64,000 bases of DNA from the NCBI GenBank assembly GCA_005406025.1, contig BGZK01001309.1, positions 108,284 through 172,283 on the forward strand, in the 5' to 3' direction. Both the position numbers and the translations under genes were made by a program. Every line of letters begins with the position of its first letter. Position 1 is the first letter of the stretch. The notes beneath the pieces were generated by a model that did no database searches, was not told the DNA's origin, and saw nothing but the letters and a program-made list of their open reading frames with translations. Source of the stretch: Eumeta japonica. Lineage: Eukaryota > Arthropoda > Insecta > Lepidoptera > Psychidae. Positions 12,480 to 23,999 of the stretch are shown here, piece by piece.

Positions 12480-14032
12480 TAATAATTTTATCCATTTTAT
12501 CATCGCCGGCGCAGTCCGCCGTTACTGCGACTACCGTTAAGTAATAATGTTTGTAGGATTTTTGTAAATATCGAAATAAAAAGACGAGTAATTGTTAAAA
12601 AATATATGTATAATTGTTTAAAAACTCATCATTTACAATTCAATTTCATAAGAAATACCCGAAAGTTGTTTACACCCCGTGTAAGGTCATAGAATCTATA
12701 GCTAATTTTTTGTTTTGATCTTCACTATATTATATTCACTTGTTATTTTTTGTATCACTCAGATGCGTTTATAGTCGTGAAATATATAGTAGAATGAAAT
12801 ATATATAGTTAAATACAAATTTGAAGTCTATGCGATTCCGATTTGAGGAATTAATTTAATTTTATCACAAAATATTAAATGAATTCGTCAAATTCCAAAA
12901 AATAAAGGAACCTTCGATCTCAGAGTCTCATAATACAATTATTTTTATATGACAACAACCTAAGCTTATAAAAGAAAAATAACAACAAATTTTCATACAA
13001 GTCGTGGAGAACGTTTGCTCTAAGATTTTATGACGCGCCATTCCCAAAAACTATTACAAGTAGATATTCATTGTAGTTTATACGACATTAATGTCGACCG
13101 ACCGCGACATGTAAGAGAAGCCGCCCCGGGGGCGTATTCTCAAACCCTTATAACTTAATGTCGTGTTATATATATTTATTAGGTCAAATATTAAGGTTTA
13201 GTCGTTTGTTTAAACGTTAATAGTATCATGAAGTCGTCGTCTGCGAAAGTCATGCTTTTAAATAGGCATGCATTTAGCACAATAATCAATAATTAAACGA
13301 AGAAATATCAGAATCGATATGTTACATGCGGTAAAGTTCCAGTCTACCCGATTTTTTTAATTTTCTTTTCTTGGGAACGAGTATGGGCTTTAAAATATAA
13401 CCTACTATTTAACAAAATATGTTGTTAGAAATGACGATCTTTATTTTATATGAATTAAGAAACATCGCTAAAGATCGCTACTTTTACGCATATATTTTTA
13501 TTAGTCCAAATTGAAAAGATGTTGAAAGATTTCGAAATACAATTACATTATAACAAAAGCATTGTATGACAATTTTCATAAATGTGTTTCATTTGTCTAA
13601 CAAAATAAAGACTCATCTAAATTCATGGATATAATATACGCAATGCCAGAATTCGACTGTTTTCTTCTGCTTGGACTTACAATTAAATCGTTAAAGTTTT
13701 TTATTCTCGTCCTTGTCCTTGTCCTAAAGGGCGCGAGCGGTAGTACTGGGGCAGAAATGCTATACCTTGTATGACGTTATCTGTCTTTCTCTCATTCCAG
13801 ATATTTAATGGTTTTTATTATCTAAAGAGCCCATAACTCTTCAGCAATTCAAGCTATTTTCATTACAGAATTCTTCAAAATTGGAACATTGATTTCGCCA
13901 TAACCACCTATCAAAAGAAAAATATTTACTTCCACATTTATAGTAACCTCTGGTCCGTATTCTGTATTTCGTCACAGAGTCGTATATATATTTTATAAAT
14001 TGAGTCAGGTTCGAAATTAAATTCTATTAGTA
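12480..14032. other. No gene seen
   Basis: AT-rich sequence. A GC-richer stretch near 13080-13150 shows no identifiable feature. Confidence 0.5.
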
Positions 14033-14330
14033 TTTTTTTTAATTTTAAGCGGTAAACGATCTGGCTAGACCCAGAAAATAAGTGATTAACGCCGCCCATG
14101 TTCATTCGCAAGCCCAGAGGAATCTCCAGTGCGTTGCCGGCCTCTTGGGTAGGAATAGGGCATCTGATAGAGGGGGAGTGGGCTGATGGACGAAAGAATG
14201 GTGTGATAGAAGGAGGGAGGTGGTCATCGGAAATCCCATTCGCTAGACGAAATGCAAGAGCGGAATCTGTTAGTACACGTCTGTATCCTGTGGAAGTGTG
14301 GTATCTCACCAGTCCAGCCGGCCATTGCAA
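14033..14330 (-). mobile_element. Poly(A)-tailed retroposon copy B
   Basis: Inverted relative to copy A. The tail shows as poly(T) at 14033-14040, followed by 'gccgcccatg', 'gtgcgttgccggcct' and 'ccagccggcc'. Open frames on both strands here are carried by the repeat. Confidence 0.8.
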
Positions 14331-17300
14331 ATTGCAAGTTTTCAACAGCGTAATTCTACTAGGCTTTATACTACACAAACGGTGAAACGTTAATAAGCAA
14401 AGTTATTATATCGCTATACATTAACACAATATATTTCCAAGCCGACATTATTTCTATCGACTTCAAAATAGGTACCTCGGGAAAGAACTTCGTAGCAGAA
14501 TAAACTTGACATTTTATGACAAGCTTTAAGTGCTCCACCACAGGAACACTGGACTTTTAACGTATTTTAAGACCTTCTCGAAACAATGTATACGAACTTA
14601 AATATGATTTGGAAAGCATTACTTCGACATTTTCGTGTTTAAAAAGCCTCTTTTTTGTTGCGAGACAGCTTAATGTTTCGTAAGCTTCGAGCACCGTTTT
14701 AACACCTTCATAAAAAATAAGTGTTTATTATACGGTATTGAAGAAAAATGTGATTTTCACAGAAAGAGCAGTTAATTCTGTGTCTATTTATTTACAAAAC
14801 TTTTCTCTAACTTTGATGTTGTTGTTACGAAAACGCCATCTATATTAGCAATATTTGACTATGTCAACATTGTTTCATTAGAAATATGATATTAACGTTA
14901 TTATGAATATTATATGTTTGTATCTAGAGTTGCCACTAACAAATTAATAAAATTTATAGGCATTAGGAGATGTATAGGGACGTCAACATAAATACATTTT
15001 TTATATATAAGCTTACGCCTATTTTCCAGAAAAGCCGACAGAGACCATAGATATCCGTATGAAAATCTTGTCTGTTTCCTTACTATTACTATACTTGTAC
15101 ATTTCTCTTGCTTTAATGGCAACTTTCCATGCTGGCTTCTCAGTTCCAAGTGCCTAAAACTTGGCTCAACCTTAAATTTCCAACAAACTGGCCTTCATCA
15201 AATCTTTTAGGGCACGCCTTACCGACTCTTCATTGCGAAAATTCGCTCTATAAATTTATGTTGTTAGTCTACTTTCAGTCCTACTTTCTAGATGACCAAA
15301 ACAGCTCAATACCTGTTAATATCACCTGTAACTCGCACCGCGAATGTACAATCATTTTTTGCCCATCAGCGTGTGAGAGGCATTTGTTATACTACTCAAC
15401 CATTTTTAGTCCACAATCATAGTCTTTCAAAGCATACAGATAGATCCACGAATAGGTTGAATTACCGCGGTGACCATACACATACCCGTCTGACAACTCT
15501 AAGGATGTTAAACTAGTTAATGTATGCTCCGTTTATTTTGAAGTAGGTATGGGGACCGGCGCCCTTGTATAAGGATTGAATTGCCTTTACCAATTCGTAG
15601 CTCGCATCGCACACAGATATTCTTCTATAGATCATTCTTTTCAAATATTGAGTAAGGTTTTTTCAAATCTACGATTCATCTGGATCACATATATATCTTT
15701 ATCAATGGAAAAATGCGTTAGAATGCGAACAAGGATATGAAGATAGATTTCTGAATGTGTGAGATGAGTATAAATATTATTCATAAAATAACTCGTTCAA
15801 CAATACCAATAAAATATGAATATTCGAAAATTGAATAAATTCATCTTGAGTACATTTATACATACAAGTGAAAGATTGCATATAGCATATCACGTGTTAC
15901 TTTTAAAAATTATGTGATCCAAATTGGACAATCGATAAAATAATATCAGATGAGTGGTGAAGTGTGTTGCTTTTTAGTCAAAAGTTAGTTGCTGTATCAG
16001 GGTTCTCTCATTTCCCTACTTAGGCATGACCTTCCGCAACCTTTATATTTTAGACTTAGCCGACGAAGCCATTCCACGATGGCTCATCGCCGGTTGGGCG
16101 CTGTTAACCCATAAGTGCTGTCAAAGACTTATCAGTAAATTCGCCCTGGGATCACGACCGGACCGGGTAACTCTTAAACAACGAGTCATCAGCTCTAACG
16201 TAGCCACCGAAGTAGAAGAAGACGAGTTCAATTCTCGATGGGAGCGTCTACCTTTAAGTTTTTAACGTAAACCAAGTTAGATCATTTTTTGTGTGCCTGG
16301 AAACATTATGTTAAAGTTTATACCGTTGGTTCTTGAAGTAGTGACGTTCATCGTTAATAACTGACGTTAATGCCACCCGATTCACAATGAACCAGAGAGA
16401 CGGCTTAAGTCAGAACTGTTCATGAATTTTTCACTCTAACTGAATAAAGAGGGAGAAAAGAGAGATAGAGAGAGAGAGAAGACAATACCGAGTAAGAAAA
16501 AAACTTGTAACAGCACAAAATTAATTTAATACTTTATTTTCATCAATAATTATTTACATTGAAAAATAATAGAGCAGGAATTAGGGTGTCAAAAAATTGA
16601 CAAAATTACAAGTTCACCAATTAACTCAAAATAGATATCGTTTTCTTCAATGTTGTCAAAGTTGTCCTCCTTTGAGCTTATTCAATACGTACATTATCGC
16701 TTGAGGTTCTAGGAGGTGTGTGATACATGCAATACCCAACTGTAGGGCATAATAGGTCTACACTCGAGGACCTTAGCCCTCGCGGGTCGGATGCGCGTCG
16801 GGACTTCATAACAACTCTAAAGGTAAATTCTCTTCGACATTATGTGCTACTCGGCCGTCAAAGCAAACGATTAACTATTGACGTTTTGCGTCTGATACTT
16901 GGATGCAACGACTTCAAAATACTGAGTGAACAATCCTCGAAAACAACTCATTATGATTTGAAATGAAGAATCAGACATTACCGAAGACAAACTGCAATTT
17001 TGATTTTTAGCACAGACGTCGTTTGCTCACCCGTATCTAAGTAATGATATTTTAAAATGACAGTCTAACGTAACTTCCTCATGGCGGTTAGGCTTTTTAG
17101 ATAGGTTTAATATCGTAATATCACCACATATTATCGACAACGCACGTACACTCATGGAGGTTTATAAGTAAAATACCCACTTTTGACACGCGGCACATCA
17201 TCAATCTTAGGCCCGACGCGGGTGTTGCCAGAAGACGGATAGCTATAGACAGGGTGGCTAATTTATTATCAAGTGTGGAAAAAATGTGTACAATAAAAAG

Positions 17301-18555
17301 ATATTTTTACTCAAAGACGTAGGTATAATTATGTGGGGTAATTTATTTCGGATTGGATATTCGAAGAGTGACGTCCAAGTATAACTGTTTTGTTATTTTG
17401 TTTATTTCGTTTTAATAAGTCTCGGTGAAAATTGTGATTTTTTAACATAAATAGTTTAATGTAATTTGCACTACAATTGTTCATCGATTTTATTAAGAAT
17501 TAAGTAACTTTTAAGTTGGAAAACGATGCGTAGGTTCATACTATTATCAACCTTTATTGCCTATGAAGAAATAAAAAAACTAATTTGTTTTATTGAATCG
17601 CCTAATTTTACTAGAATATTTGCACATTTTGCATAATGTAGAAATGCATTACAACAGTTTGCGAAAAACATTTTTTTAGTCGTATTTGAGTTTAGTGGAT
17701 TATCGTTGAATATTGAAAAAAAAAAACATCTGAAGTTGAATAAATCTAATGGCAAAATGCTGTTAAAAATTATGAAGTGAAAATTCGTAAAAAGGGAAAC
17801 TATATCTTTTGTTCGATTTATGTAAATAAATTAAAATGAATTGGTTTTGTAAATAATCTTATATTTAAATTTCGACAACCTTATTTTATAAATGCTAATT
17901 TAATAATATATAAAAAAAACTATCCATTGAGAAATTCGTATAAGATTTAGGGTAAAAAAAATGTTTCAAAAAGAGTTATATCATTTTCGCATGTTATTCT
18001 CTGCACGTAAAGATACGAAATATTGTGAAACATAATATATTATCTCTATCGATATTACAAAACATCGAAAGCAATGCAATTTATTTAATATTAAAAAAAA
18101 ACTAAAATACGAAACCGACACAGTACATTTCAGAGAGCGATATTTCGTAATTCGTAGAAAGGACTCTGCGCGCGCGCACGTACGGGTCATGGGAAACCGC
18201 AGAGCTATTAGCGCCGATTTGTAACAAACGAATCGATCTTTCACCGTTAGCATTACCGCGGTCCAGGTAACAGAGCAGTCTCGGAACACGGCGCAAATGA
18301 CAGACCACTAGACCAACGTGGAGCGCTAGTTTTAAGGCACTATTTCTGCGGAGTAGGAATTTTCACTGTCGGTACACTCGTGAATAGCGAGACTCGAGCG
18401 AGCGATAGAGACAAGTCTCGCAAATTAATTTCCTTACTTGTCACGTGCTGGCAGCTAGCGGAATCCAGAACCTCTTGTGCTTGTGCCTGTCATATAATAG
18501 CTCGAAATGAAGCTGTTTTTAAGAGAGTTAACGTGTCTGTAATCTAACCATGTTA
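14331..18555. other. No gene seen
   Basis: AT-rich sequence with a short impure (GA)n tract at about 16451-16482. A 79-codon plus-strand frame at 16026-16265 has no recognisable domain. A patch near 18160-18300 is GC-rich, with CGCGCGCG. Confidence 0.5.
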
Positions 18556-18560
18556 CAGAT

Positions 18561-19680
18561 CTATAAGATAACTCGAGTGGCTGTAAGTTGGCTGTGAGTT
18601 TGGTTCTATAAGACATTTATGTTTGTAGCTTGATTGTATGATGGCTCTAGAGAAAGCTTATATCTATAACTTGATTGTACGATAGACATATTAGAGATTT
18701 ATGTCAGTATTTGACTACACGACGGTGCTATATAGAAATACATGTATGTATATGTAAGTTGAATTTGCGACGACTCTATAAAAAACTTATGTTTGTAACC
18801 ATGTTGTGTAGAAGCTCTATAAGAGGCTCATACTTATAACCTGGCTGCATAATGGCTCTACCGAAAATTCATGTAACTAATCTGTTTGTCCGATAGCTCG
18901 ATAAGAAATTGATGTCAGCGACTGTCTGTGAAACGTCGTTATAAAAGTCTTATATGTACGTAAGTTGACTTTGCGACGACTCTATAGACTTATGTTTGTA
19001 ACCATGTTGTGTAGAAGCTCTATAAGAGGCTCATACTTATAACCTGGCTGCATAATGGCTCTACCGAAAATTTATGTAACTAATCTGTTTGTCCGATAGC
19101 TCGATAAGAAATTGATGTCAGCGACTGTCTGTGAAACGTCGTTATAAAAGACTTATATGTACGTAAGTTGACTTTGCGACGACTCTATAGACTTATGTTT
19201 GTAACCATGTTGTGTAGAAGCTCTATAAGAGGCTCATACTTATAACCTGGCTGCATAATGGCTCTACAAAAATTTATGTAACTAATCTGTTTGTCCGATA
19301 GCTCGATAAGAAATTGATGTCAGCGACTGTCTGTGAAACGTCGTTATAAAAGACTTATATGTACGTAAGTTGACTTTGCGACGACTCTATAGACTTATGT
19401 TTGTAACCATGTTGTGTAGAAGCTCTATAAGAGGCTCATACTTATAACCTGGCTGCATAATGGCTCTACAAAAATTCATGTAACTAATTTGTTTGTCCGA
19501 TAGCTCGATAAGAAATTGATGTCAGCGACCGTCTATGCAACGTCGCTATAAAAGACTTGTATGTACGTAAGTCGACTTTGCGACGGCTCTATAAAAGACT
19601 TATGTTTGTAACCTTGTTGTGCAAAAGTTCTATAAGAGGCTCATACTTATAACCTACCTGTGTAATGGCTCTACAAAAGC
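18561..19680 (+). repeat. Higher-order tandem repeat, 203-bp unit of five ~41-bp monomers
   Basis: The anchor GTTTGTAACC recurs at 18791, 18994, 19197, 19399 and 19604, giving a period of 202-205 bp. Each unit splits into five related monomers of about 38-42 bp. These begin CTCTATAAGAGG, CTCTACCGAAAA, CTCGATAAGAAA, TTATAAAAGACT and CTCTATAGACTT. Central 203-bp units differ by only a few bases, while monomers inside a unit differ strongly. The left flank (18561-18790) holds older, diverged monomers of the same kind. The array stops abruptly at 19680. Confidence 0.9.
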
Positions 19681-19689
19681 TAAGGCACA

Positions 19690-19850
19690 ATTCGCCCATG
19701 ACTAGGATTCGAACCTTGTACCTTCTCATTAGTAAAACAAAGTTCTCAATCACACATGCAATAACAATGCACTATTGCCTGAAGACAATCGTCATTACCG
19801 ATTGACCACAGAGTCGAATTCATGTCAAGATAATATAGTTTCGAGAAATG
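19690..19850 (-). mobile_element. tRNA-related SINE fragment
   Basis: The minus strand has a perfect pol III B-box, GGTTCGAATCC (19715-19705), with tRNA-like sequence before it. A clear A-box is not visible. A diverged relative with the 'cgcccatga' block is near 31825-31860. Confidence 0.45.
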
Positions 19851-20227
19851 TTGTTAACATAAGAATCACCTGCGGTGACGTGGGCGCCGACAAAATGTGA
19901 AATTTCGAGTTCATAAAAACCATGAACCGTTCATTTGTTTTTGAGCTCATCTACATTGTTTCACTTTCAAATTGTCTAGAAAGCTAGACATCTAGAAACA
20001 CTCATATATCTGTGGAGTTGCGCCACTAACAGCGACATAATATAAAATAGAATGAAAACAAAATATATGTAGAAAACAAGATAAAACAAAAACTATAGAA
20101 CTGGTTTTCGATCAAAAACTATTTATACTTTGTGGTTTAACGTTCTCTTTAAGAGCTACACAATCACCATTCGTATCCTATCTACTGTGGTTTATTTAAA
20201 ACACCCTTTTTTTTTTTTACTAAAATA

Positions 20228-20280
20228 TAATTAGACGCTTGCCACTTCTTTTTTATAAAACAAGTGGCAGCGTCCAATTA
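20228..20280. repeat. 53-nt hairpin, 19-20 bp stem
   Basis: TAATTAGACGCTTGCCACTT pairs with AAGTGGCAGCGTCCAATTA across a loop of about 14 bases, with one mismatch and one bulge. It is either a foldback relic or a small structured RNA. The stem does not extend outward, which argues against a standard pre-miRNA. Confidence 0.6.
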
Positions 20281-20408
20281 AACGATACCGATTTCTTACG
20301 AATCACGTACCCGTTGTGATCTGAAAATATCAATCACGGCCGTGTATTGAAGTCGGTGGCCACCCCGTCGCAGACGGGTCGCGGTGATAGACAAACAAAA
20401 ACCGCTTT

Positions 20409-20442
20409 CGCCGGCCGCTGCCGCCGCGGCGGCGGCGGCGCT
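20409..20442. repeat. GC-only CCG/CGG-rich tract
   Basis: A short run of GCCGC/GGCGG units in AT-rich surroundings. It resembles a 5' UTR or CpG-rich regulatory segment, but no transcription signal is visible. Confidence 0.5.
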
Positions 20443-21189
20443 GCACCAAACAAAATAATTACCACCTCCAATAACGCGTATTACAAAAACACCGACACGA
20501 AATTAGTTCTCGATGACAGTACAAAATATATGTATAGGAACCGTTTTTTTTTTTGTGGATAAAGCTAAGGACGTATAGAGAACGAATCGTAAAGATGCGA
20601 CAATTATTTGTCATTCGTAAGCATTTTTCAATTTTCAGGTTTACGCAGGCGAATACTACATTTTTGATATTAAATTATTTTTTAGTGCATTATTTACTGT
20701 TTCGTAATTGATCGTTTTCAGAAGGTCGTTAATTAAAATTTAATATTAATGAGAGTTAATATTTTTTTTGTATATGGTACCTATTTATAATGATAAAAAA
20801 GATCGAGTAAAAGAACATTTATTTTTTAAAAATTCGATTCATTTATATATATTTAGATGAATCGAGATTAAAACTTCAGACCCTTTTTACGATTGTTTTT
20901 TTTAAATGTTACACCTCTTTTTACTTGTATTGGCTTGCTAAAATAAATCTCTTTATTATATCTGTTACATAGACTAATTTTATTATTCTAAATAATTAAA
21001 TAAACCATCTGATATATCGAAATACAATCGTAAATATATTATCACGACAGATTCATGAAAATAAACTGACCAAAACTAGCAACCTAACAATTGAAAGCTT
21101 AATGTGATATATGACGTAGTAAACACAAAATAAAGATTTCTCGCGGAATCGACACGTGAACTCCTCAAGGAGTTGAGCAGTTCATAAAC

Positions 21190-21380
21190 AGAGTACAGCA
21201 CAGCGCAGAGCTCTGTACTACGCCGGGCATTCGGACAAAAAAAGCTCCTCGCACGTCGAAGTAGGTTACGCTATTCCGCGGCGGGTGTCGCCCGAGCTTT
21301 AGGCCCGTAGCGCCGGCGGCGGGCACAAGGCGCGGCGGGGTGCCGGCCGGACCACTAAATTTTTGGACGCGCCTATGACA
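21190..21380. other. GC-rich island
   Basis: A strongly GC-rich stretch including 'cgccggcggcgggc' and 'gcgcggcggggtgccggccgg' style runs, with AT-rich DNA on both sides. There is no open frame with splice signals. It may be a conserved regulatory element or an untranslated exon. Confidence 0.35.
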
Positions 21381-21689
21381 TATTTATGCGCATGCGATCA
21401 CCTCAGACGTTAATATATACACATAGATGCAGTTTAATGGCCGTTCCTAAAAGCCTTACTTTAGGCGCGTCGGGATCGTGACGTTTTATTTCCGTTTATG
21501 TGAAAACTCCATTCTCTTGATAAAGCTGAATTCGCGACTGAAAATCGCATCAAAAATTAGCTTCAAACTGTTGACGCTTGATTGACAGCTGATCAAGTTA
21601 AAGAGTAAAAGTTATAGTAAAAAGTAAAACTAACTATGTATGGTAAAGATAAATATTCTACTGTGTACTTTGTTACACTTCGAAAATTC

Positions 21690-21860
21690 GTGATTAGACG
21701 CGTGCCTGCAACATGCAGTAAGATGCGGCGCGTAATCTACTGCCCTTGAATCTGTTCTTCCACCACAAATTCTCATCCAACGAATTGATTACTGATTTGA
21801 GAGAAAGGACAGATGTCGGACACTTAAGCGAGTGTTAATTTTCCATTAATATTAAAAGTT
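21690..21860 (+). repeat. Interspersed repeat shared with 38520-38670
   Basis: The blocks 'ttgaatctgttcttccacca', 'tctcatccaacgaattgatt' and 'cagatgtcggacac' line up in the same order with 38520-38670. The copies are old, with about two thirds of bases identical by eye. Confidence 0.55.
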
Positions 21861-21959
21861 TCCGATTGATTTCTCAGATCTCCATACAATCTCTATGATG
21901 CGTATATGACACTGTCCGCGTGTTAGTGCTCGTAGTGCTGAGACGGTGACGACTCGATG

Positions 21960-22180
21960 GTTGAGGTCATGCGTTCCTAACAAGCACACTTAAATCCACG
22001 TTTCATCTTGACAATGGAAAGAGCAAGAGAGCTATACTGTTTCGTTATAGAAAATCATATACGTCTCGCTCCCACATCGCTTCTTGGGACGGCGCATGAA
22101 TCGAGCCAGTTTTGTCATTACGGATCTTCGTATTATAATCAGAAGGTAGTGGGTTCGATTTTGACCATGCGCGAATATAC
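21960..22180 (+). mobile_element. Possible tRNA-derived SINE
   Basis: GGTTCGATTTT at 22152-22162 resembles a decayed B-box and is preceded by 'tcagaaggtagtg', as in tRNA-derived SINEs. The A-box region matches poorly. Confidence 0.3.
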
Positions 22181-23082
22181 GAATTAGTTTTTTACTTAAG
22201 TCAAATCGAACTACCGGTTCCGTGCCTAGGAGAGCTTTAACCCTTCAATATGAACCAGAAAGATTTAGGAAGGATACGCGTCAAGGTTAATATAAACAAT
22301 TTAGAACAGTGAAATAGTGGAGTGAATACGTTTTACAATTAAAAGACGCTTCACACACGCATCAAAAATTGACACACTTCATGAATAAAAAAATATTGGA
22401 GCATTAGTAAATGTTTGTTTCGCCATACACAAATAGACTAAACTGGTATTAGGCGATGATGACAAGAGATTACGGAGTTTACTACTGCCTTTATTGACTC
22501 TACAAAGGTCAAAGATCATATGCGTACTGCGCATGACAGGAAGCGCTTCTTTATAAAAAGAAGCCAACAGGCTTTATGTAACTAAATGATTTAGTTTAAA
22601 ATATTAAGCCTCCCTGTGGCTATTTTTTTAAGAACACATACCACTTTCACTCGTGATTTAAGCCGCATTGACATAAAGTGGATATATTCATATTATGCAT
22701 GTCCATGCTTATCCTATCCTGGACCCGTTTCCAACCTCGCACTCCATTGTGACCGCGATACCATAAACGGTTATGGTTACAATGAATTATTTAGTTCTGA
22801 AAAATATTGTTAATTTGTCTGTATAACAAATATAGCCTTTAATTTAAACCGTATATATTGCCGTTGTTTGCAAATATGAGACCATTTTTTCAGTAGTTTA
22901 GTTTTCCTGAAAAAAAAAACGAGTCAAGTGCGAATCGGACCCTCGTGTAGAGTGATCTGTAATATAAATCTTTGCTAGTCCTCTGTAAAATCAAATTAAG
23001 GAAAACATTTTATACAACTTTTCTCTTCACATCTATATTTTTCATGGGAATATAAGACAGCATTTTTGCATTGTGAAATCAG

Positions 23083-23640
23083 ACTGCCCCATTGGTGCCG
23101 TCGGTAGTGATTCTACTCGCTGTGCTAGGGGCGTGGATTCGATTCCCTTACAAGACAAACGTTTATTTATTAGATTAAAAAGTAATGTTCGTCTTGAGTC
23201 TGGGCGTTTTTATGTATTGTATATATTGCATACATATATATGTGTGTATTTTGTAAATATGCATTTACAAAAAAAGTGTATCAGCCGTGTGCTTCAAACT
23301 CTCGTTTATAATAGTTAACTGCTGATCGTTAAAGTCAAAAACTAAATATGTTAAAATATCGATAATCTTAAAGATATTGGCATTTGTGACATGAATTTAA
23401 TGCTACAGAGCCAATATTTTTAAGATTATCTTAGTTAACTGCCAATTATTAACTTAAAACAATGTATTTTCATTTACTTTTTACCTTTAACAATTATTTT
23501 TTTATTGATTATTATATACATATAGTATACAGACTCTCTGGTGCCCATAGTACATACCAGCCTCGTTGCTTAGTTTGGGACCATGCTGATGGTGCTGTGC
23601 AAAGATATTATCGTTGTCGTATCGTGTTTAGAAATAAGAA
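23083..23640 (+). mobile_element. tRNA-derived SINE, interrupted
   Basis: A good pol III promoter pair is present: A-box TGGTGCCGTCGG at 23093-23104 and B-box GATTCGATTCC at 23136-23146, 43 bp apart. Downstream are 'gtctgggcgtttttatgta' and, after an interruption, 'ggtgcccatagtac' and 'gctgatggtgctgtg'. These parallel the body and tail of a widespread lepidopteran tRNA-SINE. The body is split by an AT-rich foldback at about 23311-23460. Confidence 0.6.
23311..23460. repeat. Foldback insert inside the SINE
   Basis: GATAATCTTAAAGATATTGGC and GCCAATATTTTTAAGATTATC form an inverted pair. The direct copies TAGTTAACTGC (about 23313 and 23434) flank this hairpin, consistent with a small MITE or its target duplication. 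Confidence 0.5.
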
Positions 23641-23999
23641 AAAGGCGGGGAAATTGTTCATCTTCGTATGTCTTCTTAAACATATTTTTTTAACTGTACA
23701 TTTTTAAAATATTATAATTTAACATTGTACTCATATTTCTTATGACGTACTCAACTCATTTCTCGAGTCGCGTGATGGACTTGACTATTTCTGTTTTTAT
23801 ATAATTTGTCCTCAAAGTTCAAAATTCGCATATTAACGCTGTGTGTTATGTGCTCTGAATATGTGCCAAATCGCATGGTTTTACGTCTGGTAGACTCATA
23901 AAAAATAGGCGGTGGTAGATGGACAGACGGACAGACACGAGGGCGGTCCCTCAAGGGTTTCGCTTTTCATCGCGTGTATGGAACCTTAAAACATAAATT

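Larger units (their letters stand above)
22915..23990 (+). mobile_element. Outer repeat of a nested cluster
   Basis: The left part reads 'gtcaagtgcgaatcggaccc'. The right part holds 'gacagacggacagacacga' and then 'tcaagggtttcgc' and 'ggaacctt'. These match the two halves of a common lepidopteran repeat (ggccaagtgcgagtcgg ... gacggacagac ... ggttccgt). The halves are pushed apart by the inserted SINE at 23083-23640. Without it the element would be about 500 bp. Confidence 0.55.

Noticed and set aside
14098..14385. 95-codon plus-strand and overlapping minus-strand frames
   Set aside because: Both belong to retroposon copy B and are not conserved among copies.
16026..16265. 79-codon frame with fairly balanced composition
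   Set aside because: No recognisable domain, no flanking splice or promoter signals; it is within the length expected by chance in 64 kb.
18561..19680. Regular repeats as a CRISPR array
   Set aside because: The repeats are directly adjacent, with related monomers and no unique spacers; it is a eukaryotic tandem repeat.
19705..19715. Perfect B-box as part of a functional tRNA gene
   Set aside because: No acceptor-stem pairing, no clear A-box and no terminator at the right place; SINE origin fits better.
20347..20562. Gly/Arg-rich frame
   Set aside because: It is caused by the CCG/CGG tract; no domain.
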